Both the position numbers and the translations under genes were made by a program. Below are positions 1 through 5,490 of a stretch of 7,465 nucleotides of DNA, piece by piece (position 1 is the first letter of the stretch; every line of letters starts with the position of its first letter). The notes beneath the pieces were generated by a model, which made no database searches, had not been told where the DNA came from, and was given only the letters and a program-made list of their open reading frames with translations. Origin of the DNA: Desulfatitalea sp. (GTDB lineage: Bacteria; Desulfobacterota; Desulfobacteria; Desulfobacterales; Desulfosarcinaceae); assembly GCA_013041835.1 (NCBI GenBank), contig JABDRH010000242.1:1-7465 (forward strand), read 5' to 3'.

Positions 1-1
1 G

Positions 2-292
2 GGCGGTGATCCCAGCCTGGCCAACACCATCCGCTGCGGTTTGGCCGATGCCTTTGTGCGGGCGGGTGATCATGCGGCCGCCATTGGCCATTTCGACCGC
101 ATCGTTTCCGCCGACAGCACGGCGCTCAAGGATACCGCCCTGTTCCACCTGGGACGACTCCACAGCGAGGCCGGCGACCGGCAAGAAGCGCAATCGGCTT
201 TTGCCCGGCTTAGCGATGAGTTTCCCGATTCGATGTATGCCCAAGTCGCCAAGGAACAGATGGCGGAGATGCAGCCTTCACCGCAGCCCTGA
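2..292 (+). CDS. Tetratricopeptide-repeat protein, C-terminal 96 residues (5' partial)
   Basis: This is the 3' end of a gene that begins upstream of the window; the frame is open from base 2 and stops with TGA at 290-292. The 96 visible residues read as helical TPR units: one covers about LADAFVRAGDHAAAIGHFDR and the next about TALFHLGRLHSEAGDRQEA, with the alternating small/aromatic pattern of TPR helices A and B. A final helix (SMYAQVAKEQMAEM) follows the typical 'EFPDS.YA..A' ending of YfgM/YbgF-like TPR proteins. Such proteins usually act as protein-protein scaffolds, often in the envelope. No signal peptide or partner domain can be judged because the N-terminus is missing. Its last 15 bases overlap the end of the opposing response-regulator gene. 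The TPR assignment is fairly sure; the specific function is unknown. Confidence 0.75.
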   Translation, partial: GGDPSLANTIRCGLADAFVRAGDHAAAIGHFDRIVSADSTALKDTALFHLGRLHSEAGDRQEAQSAFARLSDEFPDSMYAQVAKEQMAEMQPSPQP

Positions 293-1675
293 TAAACGCC
301 CCACATCGATGCCGTACTTTTTCAACTTTTGATTCAAACCGCTGCGGCCGATACCCAACAGGCCGGCTGCGTGGGCTTGGACATAGTCGGCCTTTTGCAG
401 TGCGCGCAAGATCAATTGTTTTTCCACATGGGCCAGGGTTTCATACAAGGTGGCCTTGGGCGAAAGGCCGTCGAGCTTTAACGCGTCGTCCTTGCGCACG
501 TTTTGCTTAAAATCCTCGGGCAAGTTCTCCACACGGATAATTTCATCGGAGCACATGACCATCGCCCGCTCGATGACATTTTCCAATTCACGCACATTCC
601 CCGGCCAGTTGTACTCGAACAAGAGCCGTTTTGCGGATTTGTCCAACCCTTTTACCGGGTGGCCGGCGTAGCGCTCATCGGAAAACTTTTCAATGAAATG
701 GGCCGTCAAGGGACGGATGTCCTCCAACCGGTCTCTCAGGGGCGGCAGGACGATATGCACCACGTTCAGGCGATAAAAGAGGTCTTCGCGAAATCGGCCC
801 TTTCGAATCTCCTCCTTGAGGGATTTGTTGGTGGCGGTGATGAGGCGGATATCCACGGTGATGGGACGAGCGCCGCCCACACGCTCGAACACCTTCTCCT
901 GGAGCACGCGCAGGAGCTTGACCTGCAGGGCTTGGGAAAGCTCGCCGATTTCGTCCAGGAAGAGCGTGCCCTGGTCGGCCAGTTCGAATCGTCCTTTTCG
1001 CATGGCCACGGCGCCGGTGAAGGCGCCTTTTTCATGACCGAACAGCTCGCTTTCCAGCAGGCTCTCGGCCAGGGCCGAACAGTTGACGGCAACGAAAGGG
1101 TTGCCGCGGCGGGGGCTGTTGAAATGAATCGATTTGGCCACCAATTCTTTGCCCGTGCCGCTGGCGCCCTCGATGAGCACGGTGGCCATAGCCGGGGCCA
1201 CCTTACGGATGGTTTCAAACACATCCTGCATGGGTTTGCTTTTGCCGATCAGATTGCCGAAGCTGTACTGAGAGGCCACGGCGTTGCGAAGTCTGCGGTT
1301 CTCCTTGACCACCCGGTACATCTCGATGGCCTTGCCCACGTACAGGATCAGTTGATCGTTGTCAAAGGGCTTGAGAATATAGCTGTAGGCCCCCTTTTGC
1401 ATGGCCTCCACCGCTGTTTCCACGGTACCGTACGCGGTCATCATGATCACCGGTAGCTCGGCGTCCTTTTCCTTGATCCGCTGCATCAGCTCAATGCCAT
1501 CCATCCCCGGCATTTTCATGTCGGTGAGCACAAGATCCACGTCGGACGGGTCCAGGATGGCCAATGCCTCGTGGCCGCTGCCGGCGGTCAGTGTCTCGAA
1601 TCCCTCGTCCTGGAGCACCGCGCTAAGGATCAGGGGATAGTTCTTTTCATCGTCGACGATCAAGATCGTATCCAT
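278..1675 (-). CDS. Sigma-54-dependent response regulator, NtrC family
   Basis: A 465-residue cytoplasmic transcription activator with the full NtrC-type architecture. The receiver domain (about 1-120) has acidic residues D8/D9, phosphoacceptor D52 in LTDMKMPGMDG, T80 and K102 in LKPF. The AAA+ sigma-54 interaction domain (about 140-370) has Walker A GASGTGKE (170-177), the GAFTGA loop that contacts sigma-54 (217-222), Walker B LFLDEI (238-243), the arginine-rich GRFREDLFYRLNV segment (293-305) and WPGNVREL (357-364). The C-terminus carries a Fis-type helix-turn-helix (about 432-452). The start at 1675 is chosen over an in-frame ATG 15 codons upstream because the protein then begins MDTILIVDDE, as receiver domains do, and AGGA lies 5 nt before it. 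The kinase gene stops 7 nt upstream, so the two are translated together and form a cognate pair. The target could be pilus genes (PilR-like), but sequence alone cannot separate PilR from ZraR/AtoC-type relatives. Confidence 0.95.
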   Translation of the reverse strand: MDTILIVDDEKNYPLILSAVLQDEGFETLTAGSGHEALAILDPSDVDLVLTDMKMPGMDGIELMQRIKEKDAELPVIMMTAYGTVETAVEAMQKGAYSYILKPFDNDQLILYVGKAIEMYRVVKENRRLRNAVASQYSFGNLIGKSKPMQDVFETIRKVAPAMATVLIEGASGTGKELVAKSIHFNSPRRGNPFVAVNCSALAESLLESELFGHEKGAFTGAVAMRKGRFELADQGTLFLDEIGELSQALQVKLLRVLQEKVFERVGGARPITVDIRLITATNKSLKEEIRKGRFREDLFYRLNVVHIVLPPLRDRLEDIRPLTAHFIEKFSDERYAGHPVKGLDKSAKRLLFEYNWPGNVRELENVIERAMVMCSDEIIRVENLPEDFKQNVRKDDALKLDGLSPKATLYETLAHVEKQLILRALQKADYVQAHAAGLLGIGRSGLNQKLKKYGIDVGRLSGLR

Positions 1676-1682
1676 TGCATTC

Positions 1683-3128
1683 CTAAGTCCCGCCATTGAT
1701 CGGCAGGCGCACTGACACACGGGCGCCGCCTTCGGGGTGGTTGTCGATGTGCACCCGTCCCTGGTGTGCTTCGATGATGTTTTTCACAATGCCCAGTCCC
1801 AAGCCGGTGCCTTTGTCCTTGGTGGTGAAGAAGGGATCCCATATTTTGTCTTTCACCTGGGCGTCGATGCCCTGGCCCGTGTCCTCCACGGCGATCCACA
1901 GGCTGCGGTTGGCCGATCGGGCCCATACGGTAATCTGCCCGCCGTCGGGCATGGCCTGCATGGCATTGATGAAAATGTTCAAGAAGGCCTGATAAAGCAT
2001 ATCCATGTCCGCATAGAGGATGGGCAGGTCTTTGTCAAATCGGGTGTGGATGGCGTACCCCTTCGATTCGGTCTGGGCCGAAAGGTAGCGGATGTTTTTG
2101 TCGATCACGTCCTCGATGCGGCAGGCGTGCCGGTTGGGTTCCTTGGGCCGCGCGTAATTGAGGAAATCGGTGATGATGGTATTCAGCCGAGACGACTCTT
2201 CGATAATGATCGCCGGAAAGCGCGCCATGGGATCATTGGGTGTGATTTTTTTTTCAAGCAGCTCGGCCGAACTGCTGATGATCCCTAAGGGATTGCGAAT
2301 TTCATGGGAGACGCCGGCCACCATCTCCCCCAGTGAAGACAGATGCTTGGTGCGGCTGAGCTGCTCCTTGAGGTGAAGCTGCTCCTGGGCGCGTTTGCGG
2401 ATGATGCCTTCACCGCGCTTGACGACAGTGATCATGATGAAAAAAAGCACCGACATGACAGCGCTGACCGTCACCAAGGTCAACACTTGGAACTTGAAGA
2501 TGCCTTTATAATCGTCTGACAGATCCTGGACGATTTCCACGACCCCCAGCACCTCGCCGGCTACCGGACTCAGGGGTTTTTCCATTCTCAAAGGCGCAAA
2601 GGTGTTGATCTTGATCTCCTTGGGCACGCCGAAAAAAAGCTCCCAGAAGCTACCTTGCTGGACCAGCTTGGAGGTGGGTTTTCCGGCAAGGGCGTTTTGG
2701 TGGCTGGCGCCGCCCAGATTCTCCAGCCCGATGAGCTCCTTGGAAAAGCTGTAGGCAATCACGTCCCGCACGCCGTAGATGTTGACCATCTCAACGTTGA
2801 AGCTGTGCAAGGTGCTGCGCACCACGCTGTCCATACGTTGAAACTGGTCCTTGTTGCGCAGTTCGATCTTGCCGAATTTGATGCCGACCGGCAGGATGAA
2901 TTGCATGAACACTTGGTGGTTGAGATTTTCGATAAGCAACAGGGCGTACGCTTCACTCTTGGCGGTTTGCATGGTGCGAATCCAGTGGGTGTTGAACAGC
3001 GACAAAACAACAGTGCCCACGAAAATCAAGCCAAGGCTCATAAAGGTGAAATATTTCACCAGGCGAAACGGCTTGGTACGTTCCGCATCGATTCCGGCCG
3101 ATTTGGCGCTTTTGCGTTTAAACGGCAT
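1683..3128 (-). CDS. Membrane sensor histidine kinase, two-component partner of the downstream regulator
   Basis: A 481-residue inner-membrane kinase that should autophosphorylate and pass phosphate to D52 of the adjacent regulator. TM1 is at about 25-46 and TM2 at about 213-236, enclosing a roughly 165-residue extracytoplasmic sensor with no family I recognise. A short linker (240-262) leads to the HisKA dimerization domain with H-box SHEIRNPLG (phosphoacceptor H275). The HATPase_c domain has the N-box NIFINAMQAM (N388), G1 DTGQGI (416-421), F-box DPFFTTK and G2 GTGLGLG (440-446). All catalytic motifs are intact. No PAS domain is visible in the cytoplasmic part, so it resembles ZraS/AtoS/HydH kinases more than the polytopic PilS of Pseudomonas. 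The start MPFKRKS at 3128 is preferred; an in-frame ATG at 3200 would add 24 residues without resembling the family. Neither start has a convincing Shine-Dalgarno. First gene of the two-gene operon, divergent from the pil cluster. Confidence 0.92.
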   Translation of the reverse strand: MPFKRKSAKSAGIDAERTKPFRLVKYFTFMSLGLIFVGTVVLSLFNTHWIRTMQTAKSEAYALLLIENLNHQVFMQFILPVGIKFGKIELRNKDQFQRMDSVVRSTLHSFNVEMVNIYGVRDVIAYSFSKELIGLENLGGASHQNALAGKPTSKLVQQGSFWELFFGVPKEIKINTFAPLRMEKPLSPVAGEVLGVVEIVQDLSDDYKGIFKFQVLTLVTVSAVMSVLFFIMITVVKRGEGIIRKRAQEQLHLKEQLSRTKHLSSLGEMVAGVSHEIRNPLGIISSSAELLEKKITPNDPMARFPAIIIEESSRLNTIITDFLNYARPKEPNRHACRIEDVIDKNIRYLSAQTESKGYAIHTRFDKDLPILYADMDMLYQAFLNIFINAMQAMPDGGQITVWARSANRSLWIAVEDTGQGIDAQVKDKIWDPFFTTKDKGTGLGLGIVKNIIEAHQGRVHIDNHPEGGARVSVRLPINGGT

Positions 3129-3202
3129 GACGGGCGTCCGAATTTCGACGCGCCGGGCGAACGTGTCGAAATATTGACTGTGAAACAGTAGTATCCGCAT
3201 TG

Positions 3203-3219
3203 TTATACGATTTTATACG
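3203..3219. repeat. Two direct copies of TTATACG, one helical turn apart
   Basis: TTATACG occurs at 3203-3209 and again at 3213-3219, a 10-bp period that puts both on the same DNA face. The second copy overlaps the palindrome ATACGTAT (3215-3222). On the minus strand these read CGTATAA, so each copy also holds a -10-like TATAA sequence in the right orientation for the kinase operon, 75 to 90 nt before its preferred start codon. They could be an operator made of direct repeats, or simply promoter elements; the sequence cannot decide. Confidence 0.4.
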
Positions 3220-3301
3220 TATATGACATCTATTTATATATAATTGTCGAACATCGCCCGGGAATGCGCCGTCAGGACGTTTGATGGCTTTTTCAAGTTT
3301 G

Positions 3302-3318
3302 TGGCCTAAAGTTTGCAT
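3302..3318 (+). promoter_or_regulatory. Sigma-54 (-24/-12) promoter, reading toward the small ORF and pil operon
   Basis: TGGCCTAAAGTTTGCAT carries the invariant GG (3303-3304) and GC (3315-3316) exactly 10 nt apart, with the flanking TGGC and TTGCA of the consensus TGGCACG-N4-TTGCW. Transcription would start about 12 nt after the GC, near 3328, just ahead of the strong ribosome binding site. The gene for a sigma-54 activator with an intact GAFTGA loop is encoded divergently next door, which supports the call. Enhancer sites for that activator could not be identified by eye. Only motif evidence is available; no transcription data. Confidence 0.6.
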
Positions 3319-3334
3319 CGCTTCAGCCGATGAA

Positions 3335-3342
3335 AAGGAGGT
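3335..3342 (+). promoter_or_regulatory. Near-ideal Shine-Dalgarno site (AAGGAGGT)
   Basis: AAGGAGGT is complementary to the 3' end of 16S rRNA and ends 6 nt before the ATG at 3349. It is the strongest ribosome binding site in the window, clearly better than those of the XRE gene, pilM or the kinase. It argues that something is, or once was, translated from 3349. Confidence 0.65.
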
Positions 3343-3348
3343 AACCGC

Positions 3349-3501
3349 ATGTGTTTAACCATTTGCACCGTGTGTCACTTAAACAACGAATTTGGCGCAA
3401 TGTTCAGAAGATATTTTAACCCATCATCAAAACCGGTACAATATCTTGTTGTGACGGAAATTGTACCACAATATGGCTTAACTAAACAAAATTATATATA
3501 A
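3349..3501 (+). CDS. Putative 50-residue small protein or leader peptide, unrecognised
   Basis: An ATG placed ideally behind AAGGAGGT opens a 50-codon frame that ends at TAA 3499-3501. The peptide begins MCLTICTVCHLNNEFGAM and ends GLTKQNYI. It has three cysteines close to the N-terminus (C2, C6, C9), the last two forming a CXXCH string (CTVCH), followed by a short basic/aromatic stretch and a mildly hydrophobic segment (YLVVTEIV). There is no signal peptide, so heme attachment through CXXCH is unlikely. I recognise no family. Codon use is AT-rich, unlike the neighbouring genes, which also fits a non-coding leader or the relic of a lost gene. A second frame from GTG at 3351 gives a basic 22-residue peptide (to 3419) behind the same ribosome site. 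The upstream sigma-54-like promoter would transcribe it. Real translation is possible but unproven. Confidence 0.35.
   Translation: MCLTICTVCHLNNEFGAMFRRYFNPSSKPVQYLVVTEIVPQYGLTKQNYI
3435..3467. repeat. 8-bp perfect inverted repeat GGTACAAT / ATTGTACC
   Basis: GGTACAAT at 3435-3442 pairs with ATTGTACC at 3460-3467 across a 17-nt spacer. ACAATAT also recurs as a direct repeat at 3438-3444 and 3468-3474, 30 bp apart, i.e. about three helical turns. There is no T-run after the second arm, so an intrinsic terminator is not supported. As DNA it resembles a spaced operator; as RNA it would be a hairpin with a large loop inside the small ORF and the pil leader. The nearby XRE protein is an obvious but untested candidate ligand. 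Confidence 0.4.
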
Positions 3502-3638
3502 ATTATGTATAATTTCACTTGACACCCCAAAGGGCTTCCACGAGGATGAAATCAAGCACCTCAAATCGTCAAAGGAGAGCAGATCGGCCCTCTGTCAGGC
3601 CGGCCCATTGCACACCCCATAGCGGCAGTAAAGTGAAT

Positions 3639-3836
3639 ATGGCGAAAAACTCCTTAAAAAAAATCCGGGAATCTTTATTGATGAGCAAATCCGAACTCGC
3701 CAGGGAAGCCAATGTATCGCCCATCACCATCACGCGCATTGAAAGCGGAAAACCCTGCCGCATGGAAACCAAGCGGAAAATACTTTTGGCACTCGGGTAC
3801 AGTTTGTCGGATGCCAAAAAAATATTTACTGAGTGA
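3639..3836 (+). CDS. Small XRE-family helix-turn-helix protein
   Basis: A 65-residue protein consisting almost wholly of a Cro/CI-type DNA-binding domain. The segment MSKSELAREANVSPITITRI (about 15-34) holds the helix-turn-helix: SKSELAREA as helix 2, SPITITRIE as the recognition helix, then SGKPCRMETKRKILLALGYS completing the fold. The start MAKNSLKKIR at 3639 is chosen because the domain begins there. The frame stays open upstream to about 3519, but that stretch is polar, low in structure and unlike the family, and the Shine-Dalgarno before 3639 is weak. A GTG at 3633 is an alternative. The gene ends 11 nt before pilM, so it is very likely the first gene of the pil operon and probably acts on this operon or its promoter region; that role is inference. 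Without an effector domain it probably works as a dimer or higher oligomer. Confidence 0.82.
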   Translation: MAKNSLKKIRESLLMSKSELAREANVSPITITRIESGKPCRMETKRKILLALGYSLSDAKKIFTE

Positions 3837-3847
3837 GAAAGAGAGCT

Positions 3848-4903
3848 ATGCTGGGTAACAAAAATCGTCTGGTTGGACTTGACATCGGATCCAAGTCCGT
3901 CAAAGCGGCGGAAATTGTCGAAGGCAAGCGCGGCTACACCCTGTCGCGCTTCGGCATGGTGGACATCGGACCGGGGTTGATCGAAGAAGGGGCGGTCAAG
4001 GATCCCGAAACCGTTGCGGAGATTCTCCGCAGCCTGTTCAAGTCCTATGGCATCAAAAACCACAAAGTGGCCATCTCCATCGGCGGCTATTCGGTGATCG
4101 TCAAAAAAATCAGCGTGCAGAACGCCACCGAGGAGCAGCTCCAGGACACCATCCACTTCGAGGCCGAACAGTACATTCCCTTCGACATCAACGACGTGAA
4201 CCTCGATTTTCAGATCCTGGGCGAAAATGAAAACAACCCCAACCAGATGAATGTGCTGTTGGTGGCGGCTAAAAAAGAGATGGTCAACGACTACGTCAGC
4301 CTGGCCGAACTGGCCGGCCTGGAGCCGCGCATCATCGATGTGGATGCCTTTGCATTGCAGAACATCTTCGAACTCAACTACGAACCGACTCCAAATGAGA
4401 ACACCGCCCTGATCGACATCGGCGCCAGCAAGACCTCGCTGAACATTCTCAAGGGCAACCATTCGGTCTTCATGCGCGACGTCTCCCTGGGCTGCGGGCA
4501 AATCAACCAGAAGATCTGCGGCCTGATCGACTGCTCCCCCGACGAGTCCGAGGCCATCAAGTTCGGCGAGGGCAGCGACAAGATCACCGCCGACGACCTG
4601 TCGGACATTATCTCCTCGGTGGTGACCGACTGGTGCACCGAGATCCGCCGCGCCATGGACTTTTTTTATTCCACCTATCCGGACGATCAAATCAAAAAGA
4701 TCATCCTCAGCGGCGGCGGCGGCAACATTCAGGAACTGCGCCAACTGCTGGCCGTGGAAACTTCGGCCGAAGTGGTCACCATCAATCCGTTCAATCACAT
4801 CTACCTGGACAGCGACAAGTTCGATACCGAATATTTGGATAAAATCGCCCCCCAGGCATCCATCTGCATGGGGCTGGCCACCCGCAAAATGGACGACAAA
4901 TGA
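3848..4903 (+). CDS. pilM: Type IV pilus assembly protein PilM, actin-like ATPase
   Basis: A 351-residue cytoplasmic protein of the FtsA/actin-like fold, full length for PilM. It binds ATP and the N-terminal tail of PilN, forming the cytoplasmic ring of the alignment complex between the pilus motor and the envelope. Visible nucleotide-site motifs are LVGLDIGSKSVKA (8-20, phosphate 1), TALIDIGASKTSLNIL (186-201, phosphate 2) and IILSGGGGNI (285-294, adenosine). The segment HFEAEQYIPFDINDVNLDF (103-121) is highly typical of PilM. An in-frame GTG at 3833 overlaps the XRE stop codon but lacks a ribosome site; ATG 3848 gives the standard N-terminus and has AAGAGAG just upstream. The gene's stop overlaps the pilN start in ATGA, implying translational coupling. 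Confidence 0.97.
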   Translation: MLGNKNRLVGLDIGSKSVKAAEIVEGKRGYTLSRFGMVDIGPGLIEEGAVKDPETVAEILRSLFKSYGIKNHKVAISIGGYSVIVKKISVQNATEEQLQDTIHFEAEQYIPFDINDVNLDFQILGENENNPNQMNVLLVAAKKEMVNDYVSLAELAGLEPRIIDVDAFALQNIFELNYEPTPNENTALIDIGASKTSLNILKGNHSVFMRDVSLGCGQINQKICGLIDCSPDESEAIKFGEGSDKITADDLSDIISSVVTDWCTEIRRAMDFFYSTYPDDQIKKIILSGGGGNIQELRQLLAVETSAEVVTINPFNHIYLDSDKFDTEYLDKIAPQASICMGLATRKMDDK

Positions 4904-5490
4904 TACGCATCAATCTACTACCCTATCGCGCCACCCGAAAAAAAGAAAACATCCGCTACCAGGTGAATGTTTTCATCGGATCGCTCCTGCTCGTCGGTCT
5001 GGGAATATTCTGGTACTATTCGCACCTCAGCGGTCAGATCGAGGACTTGAATACCGAGATCAAAAGCACTCAGGAGCAGGTGGCCAAGTATAAAAAGATC
5101 AACCAGGAGATTGCCGAAATCAAGAAGAAGCTAGACGTGCTGGCCAGGAAGATCGACGTGATCGAATCTCTTGAGTTGAGCCGCAAGTTGCCGGTTCAAC
5201 ACCTGGATGCCCTCTACACCCTGCTGATTGAAAAGCGCATGTGGTACACCAAGATAGAGGAAAAGGGCGCGAACATCGAAGTGTACGGAGTGGCCATCGA
5301 CAACCAGACCGTGGCCGATTATATGACCCGCGTTGAACAGTCAGACCGTTTTTCCGGTGTGCGTCTGGCTTCCGGGGGCATCCGAAAATACGTGCTGAAA
5401 GGCAGCGAGGGCATGAGCCTCAAAGAATTTGGCGTTACTTTTCAGCCGCAACCCGAACAAACAAAGTCATCCGAGGCGGATCAGAAATGA
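4900..5490 (+). CDS. pilN: Type IV pilus assembly protein PilN
   Basis: A 196-residue bitopic inner-membrane protein. The short cytoplasmic tail MIRINLLPYR contains the INLLP motif, which in characterised PilN proteins docks into PilM. It is followed by basic residues (ATRKK), one transmembrane helix at about 22-41, and a periplasmic coiled coil (about 44-90, rich in K, E, Q and I/L heptads). A ferredoxin-like fold (about 95-185) should pair with PilO. Length and order of parts are typical of the family. The last 15 or so residues are polar and probably disordered. It starts inside the pilM stop codon and ends inside the pilO start codon, each as ATGA, so the three proteins are probably made in matched amounts. 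Confidence 0.96.
   Translation: MIRINLLPYRATRKKENIRYQVNVFIGSLLLVGLGIFWYYSHLSGQIEDLNTEIKSTQEQVAKYKKINQEIAEIKKKLDVLARKIDVIESLELSRKLPVQHLDALYTLLIEKRMWYTKIEEKGANIEVYGVAIDNQTVADYMTRVEQSDRFSGVRLASGGIRKYVLKGSEGMSLKEFGVTFQPQPEQTKSSEADQK

Larger units (their letters stand above)
3232..3503. repeat. 14-bp perfect inverted repeat, AT-only, arms at 3232-3245 and 3490-3503
   Basis: The arm ATTTATATATAATT (3232-3245) is the exact reverse complement of AATTATATATAAAT (3490-3503). The arms bracket the sigma-54 promoter and the small ORF, and the centre lies near 3367. The core is itself nearly self-complementary TATATA, so the match carries less information than its length suggests, and AT-rich flanks make chance pairing plausible. 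It could be a pair of binding sites for one protein shared by both divergent operons. Confidence 0.35.
3129..3638. other. Divergent intergenic region (about 510 nt)
   Basis: This stretch separates the two-component operon (leftward) from the XRE-pil operon (rightward). It is visibly AT-rich at about 3200-3245 and 3405-3515, unlike the GC-rich genes on both sides. I see a sigma-54-type promoter at 3302-3318, a strong ribosome binding site with a 50-codon ORF (3335-3501), an 8-bp inverted repeat with arms at 3435 and 3460, phased direct repeats at 3203-3219, and a long AT inverted repeat with arms at 3232 and 3490. A TATAAT at 3508-3513 and a TTGACA at 3519-3524 are present, but neither has a well-placed partner element. 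I see no tRNA, recognised riboswitch or clear intrinsic terminator. The part from 3525 to 3638 contains nothing I can name. Confidence 0.6.

Noticed and set aside
503..1456. A 317-codon open frame antisense to the response regulator
   Set aside because: It lies entirely inside an intact NtrC-family gene with all motifs, has no family features and no ribosome site; long antisense frames are common in GC-rich coding DNA.
1737..2288. A 183-codon plus-strand frame opposite the kinase
   Set aside because: It overlaps the conserved HisKA/HATPase region of the kinase and has no domain or ribosome site of its own.
3118..3318. A 66-codon minus-strand frame upstream of the kinase
   Set aside because: No Shine-Dalgarno, no recognisable features, and it overlaps the promoter region and the kinase N-terminus.
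3364..3378. CXXCH in the small ORF as a cytochrome c heme site
   Set aside because: No export signal precedes it and a single CXXCH in an AT-rich 50-residue frame is easily a coincidence.
3435..3480. Inverted repeat as an intrinsic terminator or attenuator
   Set aside because: The stem is AT-containing with a 17-nt loop and no T-run follows the second arm.
3519..3547. TTGACA as a -35 box of a sigma-70 promoter for the pil operon
   Set aside because: The sequence 17 nt downstream (GAGGAT) is a poor -10 element, and the good TATAAT nearby lies upstream of it instead of downstream.
3519..3638. N-terminal extension of the XRE gene from an upstream TTG or ATG (3546)
   Set aside because: The 31 to 40 extra residues are polar and unlike XRE proteins, and no well-spaced ribosome site supports those starts.
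3569..4798. A 409-codon minus-strand frame opposite the XRE gene and pilM
   Set aside because: The opposite strand encodes complete, motif-rich PilM and XRE proteins; the antisense product is rich in V, D, H and G as expected from a reversed-codon shadow.
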